Assembly: GCF_020010925.1 (NCBI RefSeq)
Contig: NZ_JAGJBZ010000002.1
Span: 62,001 to 126,000, forward strand
Origin: Streptomyces griseiscabiei
GTDB taxonomy: Bacteria > Actinomycetota > Actinomycetes > Streptomycetales > Streptomycetaceae
DNA length: 64,000 bases
Direction: 5' to 3'
Below are positions 8,792-17,054 of this stretch, piece after piece. How positions within the stretch are numbered: the first letter of the stretch is position 1; each line of letters begins with the position of its first letter. The notes beneath the pieces are model-generated. The model searched no databases and was not told where the DNA came from. It worked only from the letters and a program-made list of their open reading frames with translations. The translations under genes were made by a program, and so were the position numbers.

Positions 8792-9823
8792 CTACGCCTT
8801 CGGCCGCTCCCGGTACTCGTCCACGACCCCCCGCTTCAGCACGGCGGTCTCGCTCAGGATCATGCCCTTGGCGCCCATCTCCGTGTCCGCCGACAGATAG
8901 CCGCGCTCGCCCAGATAGGTGAGGCTGTCCCGGTCGAAGATCCACTCCGTGGCCCAGGCCGACCGGGCGTCGACACGGCGGATGCCGACGCCGTGCCGTC
9001 CGGCCGGGTCGACCGCGTCCTCGATCCGGGTCACCCCGGGGATCCTCGCGGCGGCCCCGTACAGCGCGGCGGCGGTCCGAGGCGGCATCACCGACGCGTT
9101 GAGCAGCTCACCGATCTTGTCGAAGACGGCCTGCGACCGCTCCTGCCCCTCGAACGGCCTGGTGAGCCGCCGGAGTTCGGCGAGCAGTTCGTCGGGGTCC
9201 GTGGGCAGCGCGGCCAGCCACTTGTACGTCGGCCGGTCGATACCGGCCGGGACACCCGGCGACCCCGGCGGCAGCAGCTCCCGCAGCGGGGAGTACCCGC
9301 CGCCCTCGTAGTGCAGGGCCAACTGCTTCACCGGCCCCGGCTCCTGCGACACCCACTCCTCCCGCTCGCGCAGCTTCCCCGGCACGTACGGGCCGTTCAC
9401 GTCCTCGGCCTCCGCCCCGGCCGTCAGGATCTTCACGTACACCAACTGGTCGTCACGGACCGGCTCGACGTCCGTCCGCGCGGCGACGTCGGCGATCCGG
9501 TCGAGCAGCCCGACGGCACTCTCCCCGGCGGACGGCCGCACGCCGTAAGGGGAGCCGGAGCCGGAGGTCGTGACCAGGCCGACGGTCAGCGCCCCCGCCA
9601 GCGTCAGCGCGGCGGCGGGCAGCCACAGCGCCGGGCGCGGCAGCCGGAGGCGGCGCGGACGGGGAGCCTCCGGCGCGGGGGAGCGGAGCCCGGGAGCGGC
9701 GGTCGCCGTGCCGTGCTCGTCATCGATGAGTCGCATCAAACGGTCCTTGTGGTGGGCGAGGCGACCGGGCGGGACATCCCGTTCGGGCGGGGGCGGCAGC
9801 AGCCGGGCCAGCTCCTCGTTCAT
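8792..9823 (-). CDS. CU044_5270-type membrane protein coupled to ECF sigma factor
   Basis: The 343-residue product starts at the ATG at 9823, which overlaps the stop of the sigma gene by 4 bases (ATGA), so translation is probably coupled. Residues 1-60 are cytosolic and include 'RLAHHKDRLMRLIDDE'. One hydrophobic helix follows near 62-85 ('LWLPAAALTLAGALTVGLV'), then an extracytoplasmic domain of about 250 residues. This layout fits the family often annotated as CU044_5270, which regularly follows ECF sigma genes in actinomycetes. It probably senses or restrains the sigma factor, but this is inference from context. Confidence 0.8.
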   Translation of the reverse strand: MNEELARLLPPPPERDVPPGRLAHHKDRLMRLIDDEHGTATAAPGLRSPAPEAPRPRRLRLPRPALWLPAAALTLAGALTVGLVTTSGSGSPYGVRPSAGESAVGLLDRIADVAARTDVEPVRDDQLVYVKILTAGAEAEDVNGPYVPGKLREREEWVSQEPGPVKQLALHYEGGGYSPLRELLPPGSPGVPAGIDRPTYKWLAALPTDPDELLAELRRLTRPFEGQERSQAVFDKIGELLNASVMPPRTAAALYGAAARIPGVTRIEDAVDPAGRHGVGIRRVDARSAWATEWIFDRDSLTYLGERGYLSADTEMGAKGMILSETAVLKRGVVDEYRERPKA

Positions 9824-10491
9824 CGGGAACCCTCCTGGATCTCCTTGAGCGGAAAGGCCGCGAACACGGCCTCGCTCTCCACCTCTCCGCGACAACGCCC
9901 CGGTTCCCTGTCTTTTGTACGCGTATCCGCCCGCCCCTCGCGCAGCCGCTCCTCCGTCAGCCGCCCGAGCCGTGCCCTCGCCCGCGACAGCCGCGACCGC
10001 ACGGTCCCCACCGGCACACCCAGCGCCTGCGCCGCCTGCCCGTAGTCGAGGCCGGCCCACACGCACAGCGCCAGCACCTCCCGCTCCCCGCGCCGCAGCC
10101 GCCCGTACACCTGGCGCACGGCGGCGAGCCGGCGCGCGTCGTCGAGGCGCCCGGCGGTCTCCTCGGCGAAGTCGGCCACCGCGTCCGGGGCGGGCCGGCG
10201 GGCCAGGAAGGCCAGGCGGCGCCCGCGCGCACGGCCCGCGTTGCGCGCCTTGTTGGTCGCCATGCCCAGCAGCCACGGCTTCAACGAGCCGCCGTCCGGC
10301 TCCAGCCGCTCCCGGGTGCGCCAGGCGTCCAGGAAGGTGTCGGCCATCACCTCCTCGGCCGTCGACCAGTCACCGGTCAGCCGGTAGGCGTGGTTGTAGA
10401 CGGCCCGCGCGCAGGCGTCGTAGAGCTCGGCGAAGGCCTCCCGGTCCCCGGCGCGTATCCGCGCCCGCGCCACCCGCTCGGGGTCACTCAT
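9820..10491 (-). CDS. ECF RNA polymerase sigma factor
   Basis: The 223-residue product has sigma region 2 ('AFAELYDACARAVYNHAYRLTG', 'AEEVMADTFLDAW') and region 4 ('GEREVLALCVWAGLDYGQAAQALGVPVGTVRSRLSRAR'). A basic, polar C-terminal extension of about 40 residues follows. It overlaps the downstream membrane-protein gene by 4 bases. A 15-bp perfect inverted repeat lies just upstream and contains the best Shine-Dalgarno-like sequence, so initiation may be structure-controlled. Confidence 0.9.
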   Translation of the reverse strand: MSDPERVARARIRAGDREAFAELYDACARAVYNHAYRLTGDWSTAEEVMADTFLDAWRTRERLEPDGGSLKPWLLGMATNKARNAGRARGRRLAFLARRPAPDAVADFAEETAGRLDDARRLAAVRQVYGRLRRGEREVLALCVWAGLDYGQAAQALGVPVGTVRSRLSRARARLGRLTEERLREGRADTRTKDREPGRCRGEVESEAVFAAFPLKEIQEGSR

Positions 10492-10500
10492 CTCTCATGC

Positions 10501-10546
10501 ACCTCTCCCACCTCACACCCTGCTCTCTCCATGAGGTGGGAGAGGT
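10501..10546 (-). promoter_or_regulatory. Perfect 15-bp inverted repeat before ECF sigma start
   Basis: Arms at 10501-10515 and 10532-10546 are exactly complementary (ACCTCTCCCACCTCA and its complement), with a 16-base loop. On the minus strand this hairpin comes after the chitinase gene and 10 bases before the sigma-factor ATG. The start-proximal arm contains GGGAGAGG, the best candidate ribosome-binding site. It could be a chitinase terminator, a translational control element, or both; there is no T-run. Confidence 0.55.
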
Positions 10547-10605
10547 TCCGGTGACCTGCGCCACAGCCCTACAGGAGCCGTGCGGCACAGCCCTTCGGAA
10601 GCCGC

Positions 10606-12285
10606 CTACGGCAGCCCGTGCACATGCGGCCCCACCGCGTTCGACCACGCGTTGCCCGCCGTGGCGTCCCAGTTGGTCGACCAGGTCATCGCGCCCCGGA
10701 GGCCGGGGTACGTCCGCGGCGGTTTGAAGGAACCGCAGTTGGTGCCCCGCGCCAGACAGTCGAGGGCGTTGGTCACCACGCTCGGCGCCACGTACCCGCT
10801 GCCCGCGCCCCGGGTCGAGGCCGGCAGCCCCAGGCCCACCTGGGACGGGTCGAGCCCGTTCTCCAGCTGGACGCAGGCGAGGGCGGTGAGGAAGTCCACC
10901 GACCCCTGGCTGTAGACCTTGCCGTCGCAGCCCAGCATGGAACCGCTGTTGTAGTACTGCATGTTGACGACGGTCAGGATGTCCTTGATGTTCAGCGCGG
11001 TCCGGAAGTACGCGTTGGACGGCGACTGCATGTCGATGGTCTGCGGCGCCATCGTGATGACCAGCGACGGGCCGGCCTTCGCCGACAGCGCCCGCAACGC
11101 CTGTGTCATGTAGGTGGCGTTCAGCCCGTTCTCCAGATCGATGTCGACGCCGTCGAAGCCGTACGTCCGCATCAGCGCGTACACCGAGTCGGCGAAGTTC
11201 GCCGCGGAGGCCGCGTCGTTGACCGCGACCGTGCCGCGCTCACCGCCGACCGACACGATGACCTTCTTGCCGGCCGCCTGCTTGGCCCGGACGTCCGCCT
11301 TGAACTGGTCGACCGTGTAGCCGCCGAGCCCCGCGGAGTCGAGGGTGAAGGCCACCGCGCCCGGTGTGGCGGTGGCGTCCGCGAAGGCGACGGCGATGAT
11401 GTCGTACCGCGACGGGACATCGGCGAGCTTCTGCACCGCCGCCCCGTTGTCGAAGTTCTGCCAGTACCCGGTCACCGCGTGCCGGGGCACCCCGGTGCCG
11501 CCGCCCGGCGTCGCGGTCGTCGTCCCCGTCACGGTCGCCGAACGGCCCGACTCCCCGGCCGAGTTGGCCGCCGTGACCTGGAAGGCGTACGAGGTGGAGG
11601 CGGCGAGCCCGGTCACGGTCGCCGAGGTGCCGGTGACCGACTGGACCTTCGTACCGCCCCGGTAGACGTGGTACCCCGTGGCGCCCGGCACCGCGTTCCA
11701 GGCCAGCGACACCGACGAGGACGTGGAGCCCGCCACCGCCAGCCCGGCCGGCGCGGACGGGATCGTCGGCGGCTGGTCGCCGCCCCCGCCGCCGTCGGGA
11801 CCGAACACGGACACGTCGTCGGCGACGTACGCGGCCTGCCCGTACCAGCCGTGCGTGTACACCGTCACCGAGGTCGTCGAGGCGCCCGTGCGGAAGGTGG
11901 TCGACAGCTGCTTCCAGTCCGCCGAGTCCGGCGTCCAGGTGGACACGTCCGCCGTCCCGGTGCCGGTCGCGCCCAGATAGGCGTACCCGCCCCGCACCCA
12001 GGCGCTGAGCGTGTACGTCGAGCCGGGCCTGACGGCCACGGTCTGGGTGCAGCGGGCGTTGTCCTGCCCGGCCGGGGTGGCCCGCAGCGCGGACGCGCCG
12101 CCGTGCACGGGGGAGGAGACGGTGCCGCCGCTGCCCGCCGAGCAGTTCCAGTCGCTGAGCCCCGACTCGAATCCGGCGTTCCTGGCGTTGTTGATGTCCG
12201 CGGCGGACGCCTGTCCGGCGCCGGCGAGGGTGAGACCGAGGGCGAGAGTGGCGGCGGCTACGGCCCTCGACCGGAACCGCCGCAT
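10606..12285 (-). CDS. Secreted GH18 chitinase (CBM - FnIII - GH18)
   Basis: The product is 559 residues from the ATG at 12285; another in-frame ATG at 12312 lies too close to the operator. A signal peptide covers residues 1-28 (MRRFRSR start, cleavage after QASA). A carbohydrate-binding beta-sandwich domain runs to about 160, a Gly-rich linker follows, then a fibronectin type III domain (about 172-260) and the GH18 barrel. The catalytic DxxDxDxE motif is intact ('DGVDIDLE', Glu near residue 380), and the barrel also shows 'VIVSVGG'. It hydrolyses chitin outside the cell to chito-oligosaccharides. A DasR-like box at the promoter predicts induction by N-acetylglucosamine or chitin products. 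Confidence 0.93.
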   Translation of the reverse strand: MRRFRSRAVAAATLALGLTLAGAGQASAADINNARNAGFESGLSDWNCSAGSGGTVSSPVHGGASALRATPAGQDNARCTQTVAVRPGSTYTLSAWVRGGYAYLGATGTGTADVSTWTPDSADWKQLSTTFRTGASTTSVTVYTHGWYGQAAYVADDVSVFGPDGGGGGDQPPTIPSAPAGLAVAGSTSSSVSLAWNAVPGATGYHVYRGGTKVQSVTGTSATVTGLAASTSYAFQVTAANSAGESGRSATVTGTTTATPGGGTGVPRHAVTGYWQNFDNGAAVQKLADVPSRYDIIAVAFADATATPGAVAFTLDSAGLGGYTVDQFKADVRAKQAAGKKVIVSVGGERGTVAVNDAASAANFADSVYALMRTYGFDGVDIDLENGLNATYMTQALRALSAKAGPSLVITMAPQTIDMQSPSNAYFRTALNIKDILTVVNMQYYNSGSMLGCDGKVYSQGSVDFLTALACVQLENGLDPSQVGLGLPASTRGAGSGYVAPSVVTNALDCLARGTNCGSFKPPRTYPGLRGAMTWSTNWDATAGNAWSNAVGPHVHGLP

Positions 12286-12323
12286 TTGTATGCGTCTTCT
12301 CTGTCTGAACATGCCCGGTACGC

Positions 12324-12335
12324 TGGTCCAGACCA
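12324..12335 (-). promoter_or_regulatory. DasR-like operator (dre box) of chitinase
   Basis: TGGTCCAGACCA matches the core of the DasR responsive element TGGTCTAGACCA except for the central bases, and the TGGTC/GACCA arms are perfect. It lies between a TTGACA -35 element (12343-12348, minus strand) and the chitinase start, so bound repressor would block transcription. DasR is the GlcNAc-responsive GntR-type repressor that controls chitinases in Streptomyces. Confidence 0.8.
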
Positions 12336-12342
12336 ATAGAGT

Positions 12343-12348
12343 TGTCAA
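12343..12348 (-). promoter_or_regulatory. Chitinase promoter -35 element
   Basis: Read on the minus strand this is TTGACA, a consensus -35 hexamer, 7 bases upstream of the DasR-like box. No strong -10 is evident at 17-18 bases, where the sequence is CAGCGT or AGCGTA. Many Streptomyces promoters have weak -10 elements. Confidence 0.5.
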
Positions 12349-12499
12349 TACTCCCGGACGAGGCCCGTTCACCCGTACGGGTAGGTCCAACACCCTTCCT
12401 GGCCTGCCGAGTTGAGGCATATGCGTCTCACTCTGTGTGGATACGGCCCGTACCTTCGGTGAGTTGATCAAGGAGATCCAGTGTTGATCGGGCCATGGC

Positions 12500-13480
12500 G
12501 TGGATATGGTGCTGATGCAAGACGATGCAGGAGGGGCGTCGAGGCAGACGTCTTCCTCACAGGGGCCATCTGAGGCGGTGGTCGACCACCCCGCCGAAGT
12601 GAACGGGGTGGTGTGCAGCGTGCCGACCGCGATAGCCGTCACCAGTTCCGATCTGGTGCTCCCACCGCACGACCGGCAGACCCCGCCCGCTGTCGTACAG
12701 CCGCAGGAGACCCTCGAAGCCTCCCTGTTCGGCATGCACGCGCTCATCGAGCAGCACGGCTATGTCATCGCCCTCCACTCGTCCTCGGACGGGGCGGCCG
12801 TCGCCCTGCGGCTGCACACCGTCCGCTCCGTGCTGGAGAGCGACCGCATCGCCCTGCTCGGCGTCGACCTGCCGCCGCTCGGCCTCGCCCTGCTCGCCCA
12901 GCAACTGCGCCAGCTGTCGGTGTGCGACTTCAGCCCGGGAGTGCTCGCCTCCTCCGTACGCCTCCTCGCGCACTACATCTACGCCGGCGCCCTCCTCGGC
13001 TCCGTCGCCAAGCTCGACCGGGTGCCGGTCACGCTCACCTCGCACGCCAAGTCCTGGATGCCGGGCGCCCAGTTCGCCGTCCTGGCCAACCCCCGGCCCC
13101 AGCTGGTCCGCCTGAACGTCGCGGGCCAGGAGCCGCTCGCCGGGCCCGAGTTCGGCACCCGGCTGCTCGTCGCACAGGGACCGCAGCCGCCGTCCGACTG
13201 GGTCACCGCGACCCTCGCGCCGGCCTGGCAGGTGCAGGGCTCACTGCCGGTGCCGCTGCCCGAGGGATCGACCCGCTGGTGGGGGACCGGCAAGATCGTC
13301 GAGTTCGCCGCCGGCCTCTCCGACGTCTCCGTGCTCTACCAGCTCGTGTCGTCCGTCCGCCGCGAGACCTGCCACTGGTGCGGCCTCGAACTCATCGGCG
13401 ACCGCTGCGGGTTCTGCGCGGCCCCGTTACGGGAACCGGAACCCCCACCCGTGCGCGCGCTGCCACGGGGGGCCGCATGA
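12500..13480 (+). CDS. Uncharacterised zinc-ribbon protein at head of tad locus
   Basis: No function recognised. The product is 326 residues from the GTG at 12500, with ATG at 12509 or 12515 as alternatives. The N-terminal 60 residues are polar. The middle has an alternating hydrophobic pattern without clear transmembrane helices ('SVLESDRIALLGVDLPPLGLALL', 'SSVRLLAHYIYAGALLGSVAKL'). Near the C-terminus 'CHWCGLELIGDRCGFC' provides two CxxC pairs, consistent with a small zinc ribbon. It precedes cpaB by 131 bases on the same strand and is probably part of the pilus gene set. Confidence 0.75.
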   Translation: MDMVLMQDDAGGASRQTSSSQGPSEAVVDHPAEVNGVVCSVPTAIAVTSSDLVLPPHDRQTPPAVVQPQETLEASLFGMHALIEQHGYVIALHSSSDGAAVALRLHTVRSVLESDRIALLGVDLPPLGLALLAQQLRQLSVCDFSPGVLASSVRLLAHYIYAGALLGSVAKLDRVPVTLTSHAKSWMPGAQFAVLANPRPQLVRLNVAGQEPLAGPEFGTRLLVAQGPQPPSDWVTATLAPAWQVQGSLPVPLPEGSTRWWGTGKIVEFAAGLSDVSVLYQLVSSVRRETCHWCGLELIGDRCGFCAAPLREPEPPPVRALPRGAA

Positions 13481-13611
13481 CAGCCGCGCCACAACCGAAC
13501 AGGCGGTACCGGGCCGCACGACCGCAGGGCCCGCGAGACAGCCACCCCCGCATCTCCACGGAAGAACAAGACCGCTCGACCGCCCGGCACTTCCCCACGA
13601 GGTGAGACGTA

Positions 13612-14328
13612 GTGAACTCACGCCAGCGCCGTGGCGTCATCCTGCTGGTCCTCTCGGCCCTGTGCGCCCTGGCCGCCTTCGCCGGGGTGCTCTCGGTGAT
13701 CCGCGATGTGAACGCGAAGGTCGGACCCGAGGTGACCGCGTACCGGCTGAAGGGTGACATCGCGCCCTACGAGGAGCTGACGGCAAGCGAGTTCGAGAGG
13801 ATCTCGATGCCGGAGCGGTGGCTGTCCGCCACGGCGGTCACCGATCTCGCGGAGATCCGCGGCAAGATCGCCGTCACCCAGCTGCGCAAGGGCTCCCTGC
13901 TCCAGTCCGACATGATCGTCGACCGGCCCGAACTCGAAGCGGGACAGCAGGAGATTGCGATCCTGATCGACGCCTCCACCGGAGTGGCGGGCAAGATCAA
14001 CCCGGGGTCGCTGGTCAACATCTACGCCACCTTCGAGGAGAAGGACAGCGACTCCGGCAAGGACACGTCCAAGCTGATGGTCGCCGACGCCCGTGTCATC
14101 GACGTCGGCAAGCTGACCCCCCTCGAATCCGGCCAGTCCAGCAGCGACCGCCGGCGCACGGCCACCGAGGCCGTCCCCATCACCTTCGCGCTCGACACCG
14201 CCGATGCCCAGCGCGTCGCGTTCGCCGAGTCGTTCGCCGAACACGTCCGCCTCGCCCTGGTCGGGGGCGGGGAGGCCACCGTCGTCGTACCGGACGACCG
14301 TTCGTACACCCTCGACGAGGACAAGTAG
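13612..14328 (+). CDS. CpaB/RcpC-like pilus assembly protein (SAF domain)
   Basis: The product is 238 residues from a GTG preceded by GAGGTGAGA. One membrane anchor spans residues about 8-30 ('GVILLVLSALCALAAFAGVL'). A SAF domain follows ('APYEELTASEFERISMPERWL', residues 45-100), then a CpaB-type region with 'INPGSLVNIYATF'. In tad systems CpaB is an envelope protein that helps position or support the secretion channel. The short length, compared with Gram-negative CpaB, fits an organism without an outer membrane. The next gene follows after 11 bases. Confidence 0.85.
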   Translation: MNSRQRRGVILLVLSALCALAAFAGVLSVIRDVNAKVGPEVTAYRLKGDIAPYEELTASEFERISMPERWLSATAVTDLAEIRGKIAVTQLRKGSLLQSDMIVDRPELEAGQQEIAILIDASTGVAGKINPGSLVNIYATFEEKDSDSGKDTSKLMVADARVIDVGKLTPLESGQSSSDRRRTATEAVPITFALDTADAQRVAFAESFAEHVRLALVGGGEATVVVPDDRSYTLDEDK

Positions 14329-14339
14329 GAGGCCCCGCG

Positions 14340-14834
14340 ATGAGGTCGATCCGGAACGTCCGAACGAGGGCGCCCCACATGCCGCGCACCCCCAAGACCG
14401 ACGCGGCGCGCTCACCCGCACCCGGCGGAACGTGCGTCGCGGCACCCGGCGGATGGCCCGTGGCCGCATCCGGCGGAAGGCCCGTGGCCGCATCCGCCCG
14501 AAGGACCGTGGCCGTACCCGGCGGATGGCCCGTGGCTGTACCCGGCGGATGGACTGTCGCCGCATCCGGCGGATGGCCCGTGGCTGTACCCGGCGGATGG
14601 ACTGTCACCGCACCCGCCCGAAGGACCGTGGCCGCACCCGCCCGAAGGCCCGTGGCCGCATCCGGCGGAAGGACAGTCGCCACACCCGCCCGAAAGCCCG
14701 TCACCGAACCCGCCCGAAGGCCCGTGGCCGCATCCGGCGGAAGGACAGTCGCCACACCCGCCCGAAAGCCCGTCACCGAACCCGCCCCAAGGCCCGTCAC
14801 CGCACCCGGCGGAACGGGAAGGACCCACCGATGA
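14340..14834 (+). CDS. Octapeptide-repeat protein within tad locus
   Basis: The 164-residue open frame has a near-ideal start signal (AGGAGG, 7 bases, ATG). Its TGA overlaps the ATG of the next gene as ATGA, so it looks translated and coupled. Residues 29-156 are 16 consecutive octapeptides of consensus [GA][GR][WRK][PT]V[AT]x[SP], for example GGWPVAVP, ARRTVAAP and GGRTVATP. The N-terminus is basic ('MRSIRNVRTRAPHMPRTPKT'). There is no obvious signal peptide or membrane segment. I know no matching family. It may be a structural linker, or a repeat-expanded leader that couples cpaB and cpaE translation. Because the repeat unit is 24 bp, other frames stay open too, so coding status rests on the start and stop signals. 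Confidence 0.55.
   Translation: MRSIRNVRTRAPHMPRTPKTDAARSPAPGGTCVAAPGGWPVAASGGRPVAASARRTVAVPGGWPVAVPGGWTVAASGGWPVAVPGGWTVTAPARRTVAAPARRPVAASGGRTVATPARKPVTEPARRPVAASGGRTVATPARKPVTEPAPRPVTAPGGTGRTHR
14424..14807 (+). repeat. 24-bp tandem repeat, 16 units
   Basis: Sixteen degenerate 24-base units lie end to end without interruption. Three of them form a 72-base block that is duplicated exactly at 14640-14711 and 14712-14783, which implies a recent expansion. The unit keeps the reading frame, so copy number could change without a frameshift. Confidence 0.9.
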
Positions 14835-16444
14835 CCATCCGCGTCCTCCCCGCCGCCGGGGACGCCGACTCGGCCCGTGCCCTCACCACCCTCCTGGGCC
14901 AGCTGGCCGACGCGGAACCGGCACCCCCGGTCTCCGACTCCACCGCCCTCCTCGACACCCTGGCGCGCCTGGCCGCCGACTCCCTGGACGAACTGCCCGA
15001 GGTCGTCCTCGTACACGAACGCATCGGCCCGGTCCCGGCGCTGGACCTGGTCCGCGACCTCGTCCTGCGCTTCCCGGCGGTCGGCGTCGTCCTCATCACC
15101 TCCGACACCAGCACCGGCGTCCTCACCGCCGCCATGGACTCCGGCGCCCGAGGCATCGTCAACCTCCCCCTCGCCTACGAGGCCCTCGCCGAACGCGTGC
15201 AGGCCGCCGCTGCCTGGTCCGCCGGCATGCGCCGCCACCTCGGCAGCGGCACACCCGAGCTGTACACGGGCCCCGGCGGCACCGTCGTCTCGGTCAGCGG
15301 CGCCAAGGGCGGTGTCGGCTCCACGGTCACCGCCGTCCAACTCGCCCTCGCGGCCCGCGCGTCCGGCCGTACGGTCGCCCTCCTCGACCTCGACCTCCAG
15401 TGCGGGGACGTGGCCTCGTACCTGGACGTCCAGTTCCGTCGCTCGGTCGCCGACCTGGCCGCCATCACGGACATCAACCCCCGCGTCCTCCAGGAGGCGG
15501 TCTACACCCACGACACCGGCATCGCCCTCCTCCTGGCCCCCGCCGAGGGCGAACGCGGCGAGGAGGTGACCGACCGCGTGGCCCGCCAGGTCGTCGCCAC
15601 CCTCCGCTCCCGCCACGACGTGGTGATCGTCGACTGCGGGTCCCAGATGACCGCGGCCACCGCCGCGGCCGTCGAAATGGCCGACCACGCCCTGCTCCTC
15701 GTCACCCCCGACGTGGTCGCCGTCCGCGCCGCCAAACGCATGGTCCGCCTCTGGGACCGCCTCCAGATCCGCAAGGCCGAGGAGACCCTGACGGTCGTCA
15801 ACCGCCTCTCGCGCGGTACGGAGATCCAGCCCTCCCTGGTCGAGAAGATCACCGGCACGAAGGTGGCCCGCGCCGCCGTCCCCGCCGCCTTCAAGGAACT
15901 CCAGTCCGTCGTCGACGCGGGCCGGCTCCAGGATCTCGACAACCGCTCCGTCGTCAAACAGTCCCTGTGGGCCCTCGCCGCCGAACTGGAACTGGTGGCC
16001 GCACCCGACCACCACCACGGCGGCCGACGCCGCAGGTCGTCCCCCGACCGAGGCGCCCTCGTCCTGCGCCGCAAGGGCGGCGACCGGGGCTCGGCGACCC
16101 TCGAATTCGCCGGCATGTTCCCCCTGATCCTGATCACCATGGCGATCCTCTGGCAGGCCGCCCTCTACGGCTACACCTACTCCCTGGCCGGCAACGCCGC
16201 CGACGAGGCCGCCCGCGCCGCCACCGCCGCGTACGCCGTAGACGGCGACATAGCAGCCGCCTGCCAGACCGCAGGCACCGCCCACCTCCCCGGCGCCTGG
16301 AACGACACCTCCATCGACTGCACCCCCACCGGCCCCGTCATGCGAGCCGAGGTCCAGGCCAACGTCCCCCTCTTCTTCCCGGGCTTCGACGCGGGCTGGA
16401 CCGTGAACGGCGAAGCAGGCGCGGCACTGGAGGGCACCCCATGA
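14831..16444 (+). CDS. CpaE/TadZ-like ATPase fused to TadE-like pseudopilin domain
   Basis: The product is 537 residues from the ATG at 14831. Residues 1-135 resemble a receiver-like domain ('LPEVVLVHERIGPVPALDLV', 'GVVLITSDTS'). Residues 150-400 are a MinD/ParA-type ATPase with the deviant Walker A 'SGAKGGVGST' (Lys159), a 'LLDLDLQCGD' switch and a 'VIVDCGS' strand. After a basic linker ('HHHGGRRRR'), residues 417-537 are a TadE domain: 'DRGSATLEFAG' with a prepilin-like Gly420 and Glu at +5, then a hydrophobic helix. In most loci CpaE and TadE are separate proteins. No stop or clear new start occurs between the halves, so the fusion is real in this sequence. It would tie pilus localisation to a membrane pseudopilin. 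Confidence 0.85.
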   Translation: MTIRVLPAAGDADSARALTTLLGQLADAEPAPPVSDSTALLDTLARLAADSLDELPEVVLVHERIGPVPALDLVRDLVLRFPAVGVVLITSDTSTGVLTAAMDSGARGIVNLPLAYEALAERVQAAAAWSAGMRRHLGSGTPELYTGPGGTVVSVSGAKGGVGSTVTAVQLALAARASGRTVALLDLDLQCGDVASYLDVQFRRSVADLAAITDINPRVLQEAVYTHDTGIALLLAPAEGERGEEVTDRVARQVVATLRSRHDVVIVDCGSQMTAATAAAVEMADHALLLVTPDVVAVRAAKRMVRLWDRLQIRKAEETLTVVNRLSRGTEIQPSLVEKITGTKVARAAVPAAFKELQSVVDAGRLQDLDNRSVVKQSLWALAAELELVAAPDHHHGGRRRRSSPDRGALVLRRKGGDRGSATLEFAGMFPLILITMAILWQAALYGYTYSLAGNAADEAARAATAAYAVDGDIAAACQTAGTAHLPGAWNDTSIDCTPTGPVMRAEVQANVPLFFPGFDAGWTVNGEAGAALEGTP

Positions 16445-17031
16445 CCCCCACACGCACCGAACCGGACCCCCACGGCGTACGGCGGGCCGACGGCGTACGA
16501 CGAGAAGCGGACGTACGGCGGACCGGCGGCCGAGTACGGCGAGAAGGGGGCGTGTCGGGGGGTGTCCGCCCGCAGCGGTTGGCGCGTCAACCCGTTGAAC
16601 TCTCCAGCCAACCGATTCCGCGCCGTTCCGAGGACGGACACCCCCCGGCGCGCCCCCGACCCACCCACCACCCGAAGCCGCCCCACCGCTGGAACGACCG
16701 AGGCTCCTCCATCCTGGAGTTCGCCGGCTTCCTCCCGATCCTCCTCCTCGTAGGCATGGCCGCGATCCAACTCGGCCTCATCGGCTACGGCATCAGCCAG
16801 GCAGGCTCGGCAGCCCGAGCCGCGGCCCGCGCCGAGTCCCTGGAGCCCGGCACCGGCACCACCGCAGGCGTGGCCTCGGCCAGCTCCTGGCTGAACCCCA
16901 CCGTCGCCCCGGCCCCCGGCACCGACACCACCACCGCCACGGTCACCGTCACCATCCCCTCAGTGGTCCCCCTCCTCGACCCGGTCACCCTGGACCGCAC
17001 CGCCACCATGCCCAACGACACGGACAACTGA
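16441..17031 (+). CDS. TadE-like pseudopilin
   Basis: The product is 196 residues from an ATG overlapping the previous stop by 4 bases. Residues 1-85 are basic, low complexity and unusual for TadE, with repeated 'VRRADGVRREADVRR' elements and proline/histidine runs. The prepilin-like motif 'DRGSSILEFAG' follows, with Gly88 and Glu93, and then a hydrophobic helix ('FLPILLLVGMAAIQLGLIGYG'). The extracellular part is short. TadE proteins are processed by the TadV-type peptidase and act in pilus assembly. The long basic N-terminus is probably cytosolic. Confidence 0.85.
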   Translation: MTPTRTEPDPHGVRRADGVRREADVRRTGGRVRREGGVSGGVRPQRLARQPVELSSQPIPRRSEDGHPPARPRPTHHPKPPHRWNDRGSSILEFAGFLPILLLVGMAAIQLGLIGYGISQAGSAARAAARAESLEPGTGTTAGVASASSWLNPTVAPAPGTDTTTATVTVTIPSVVPLLDPVTLDRTATMPNDTDN

Positions 17032-17054
17032 CCCCGAGAGGAGTTGACCAGAAG

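Noticed and set aside
14424..14807. Possible CRISPR array
   Set aside because: The 24-bp units are contiguous and in frame with no spacers between them, and no cas genes are near.
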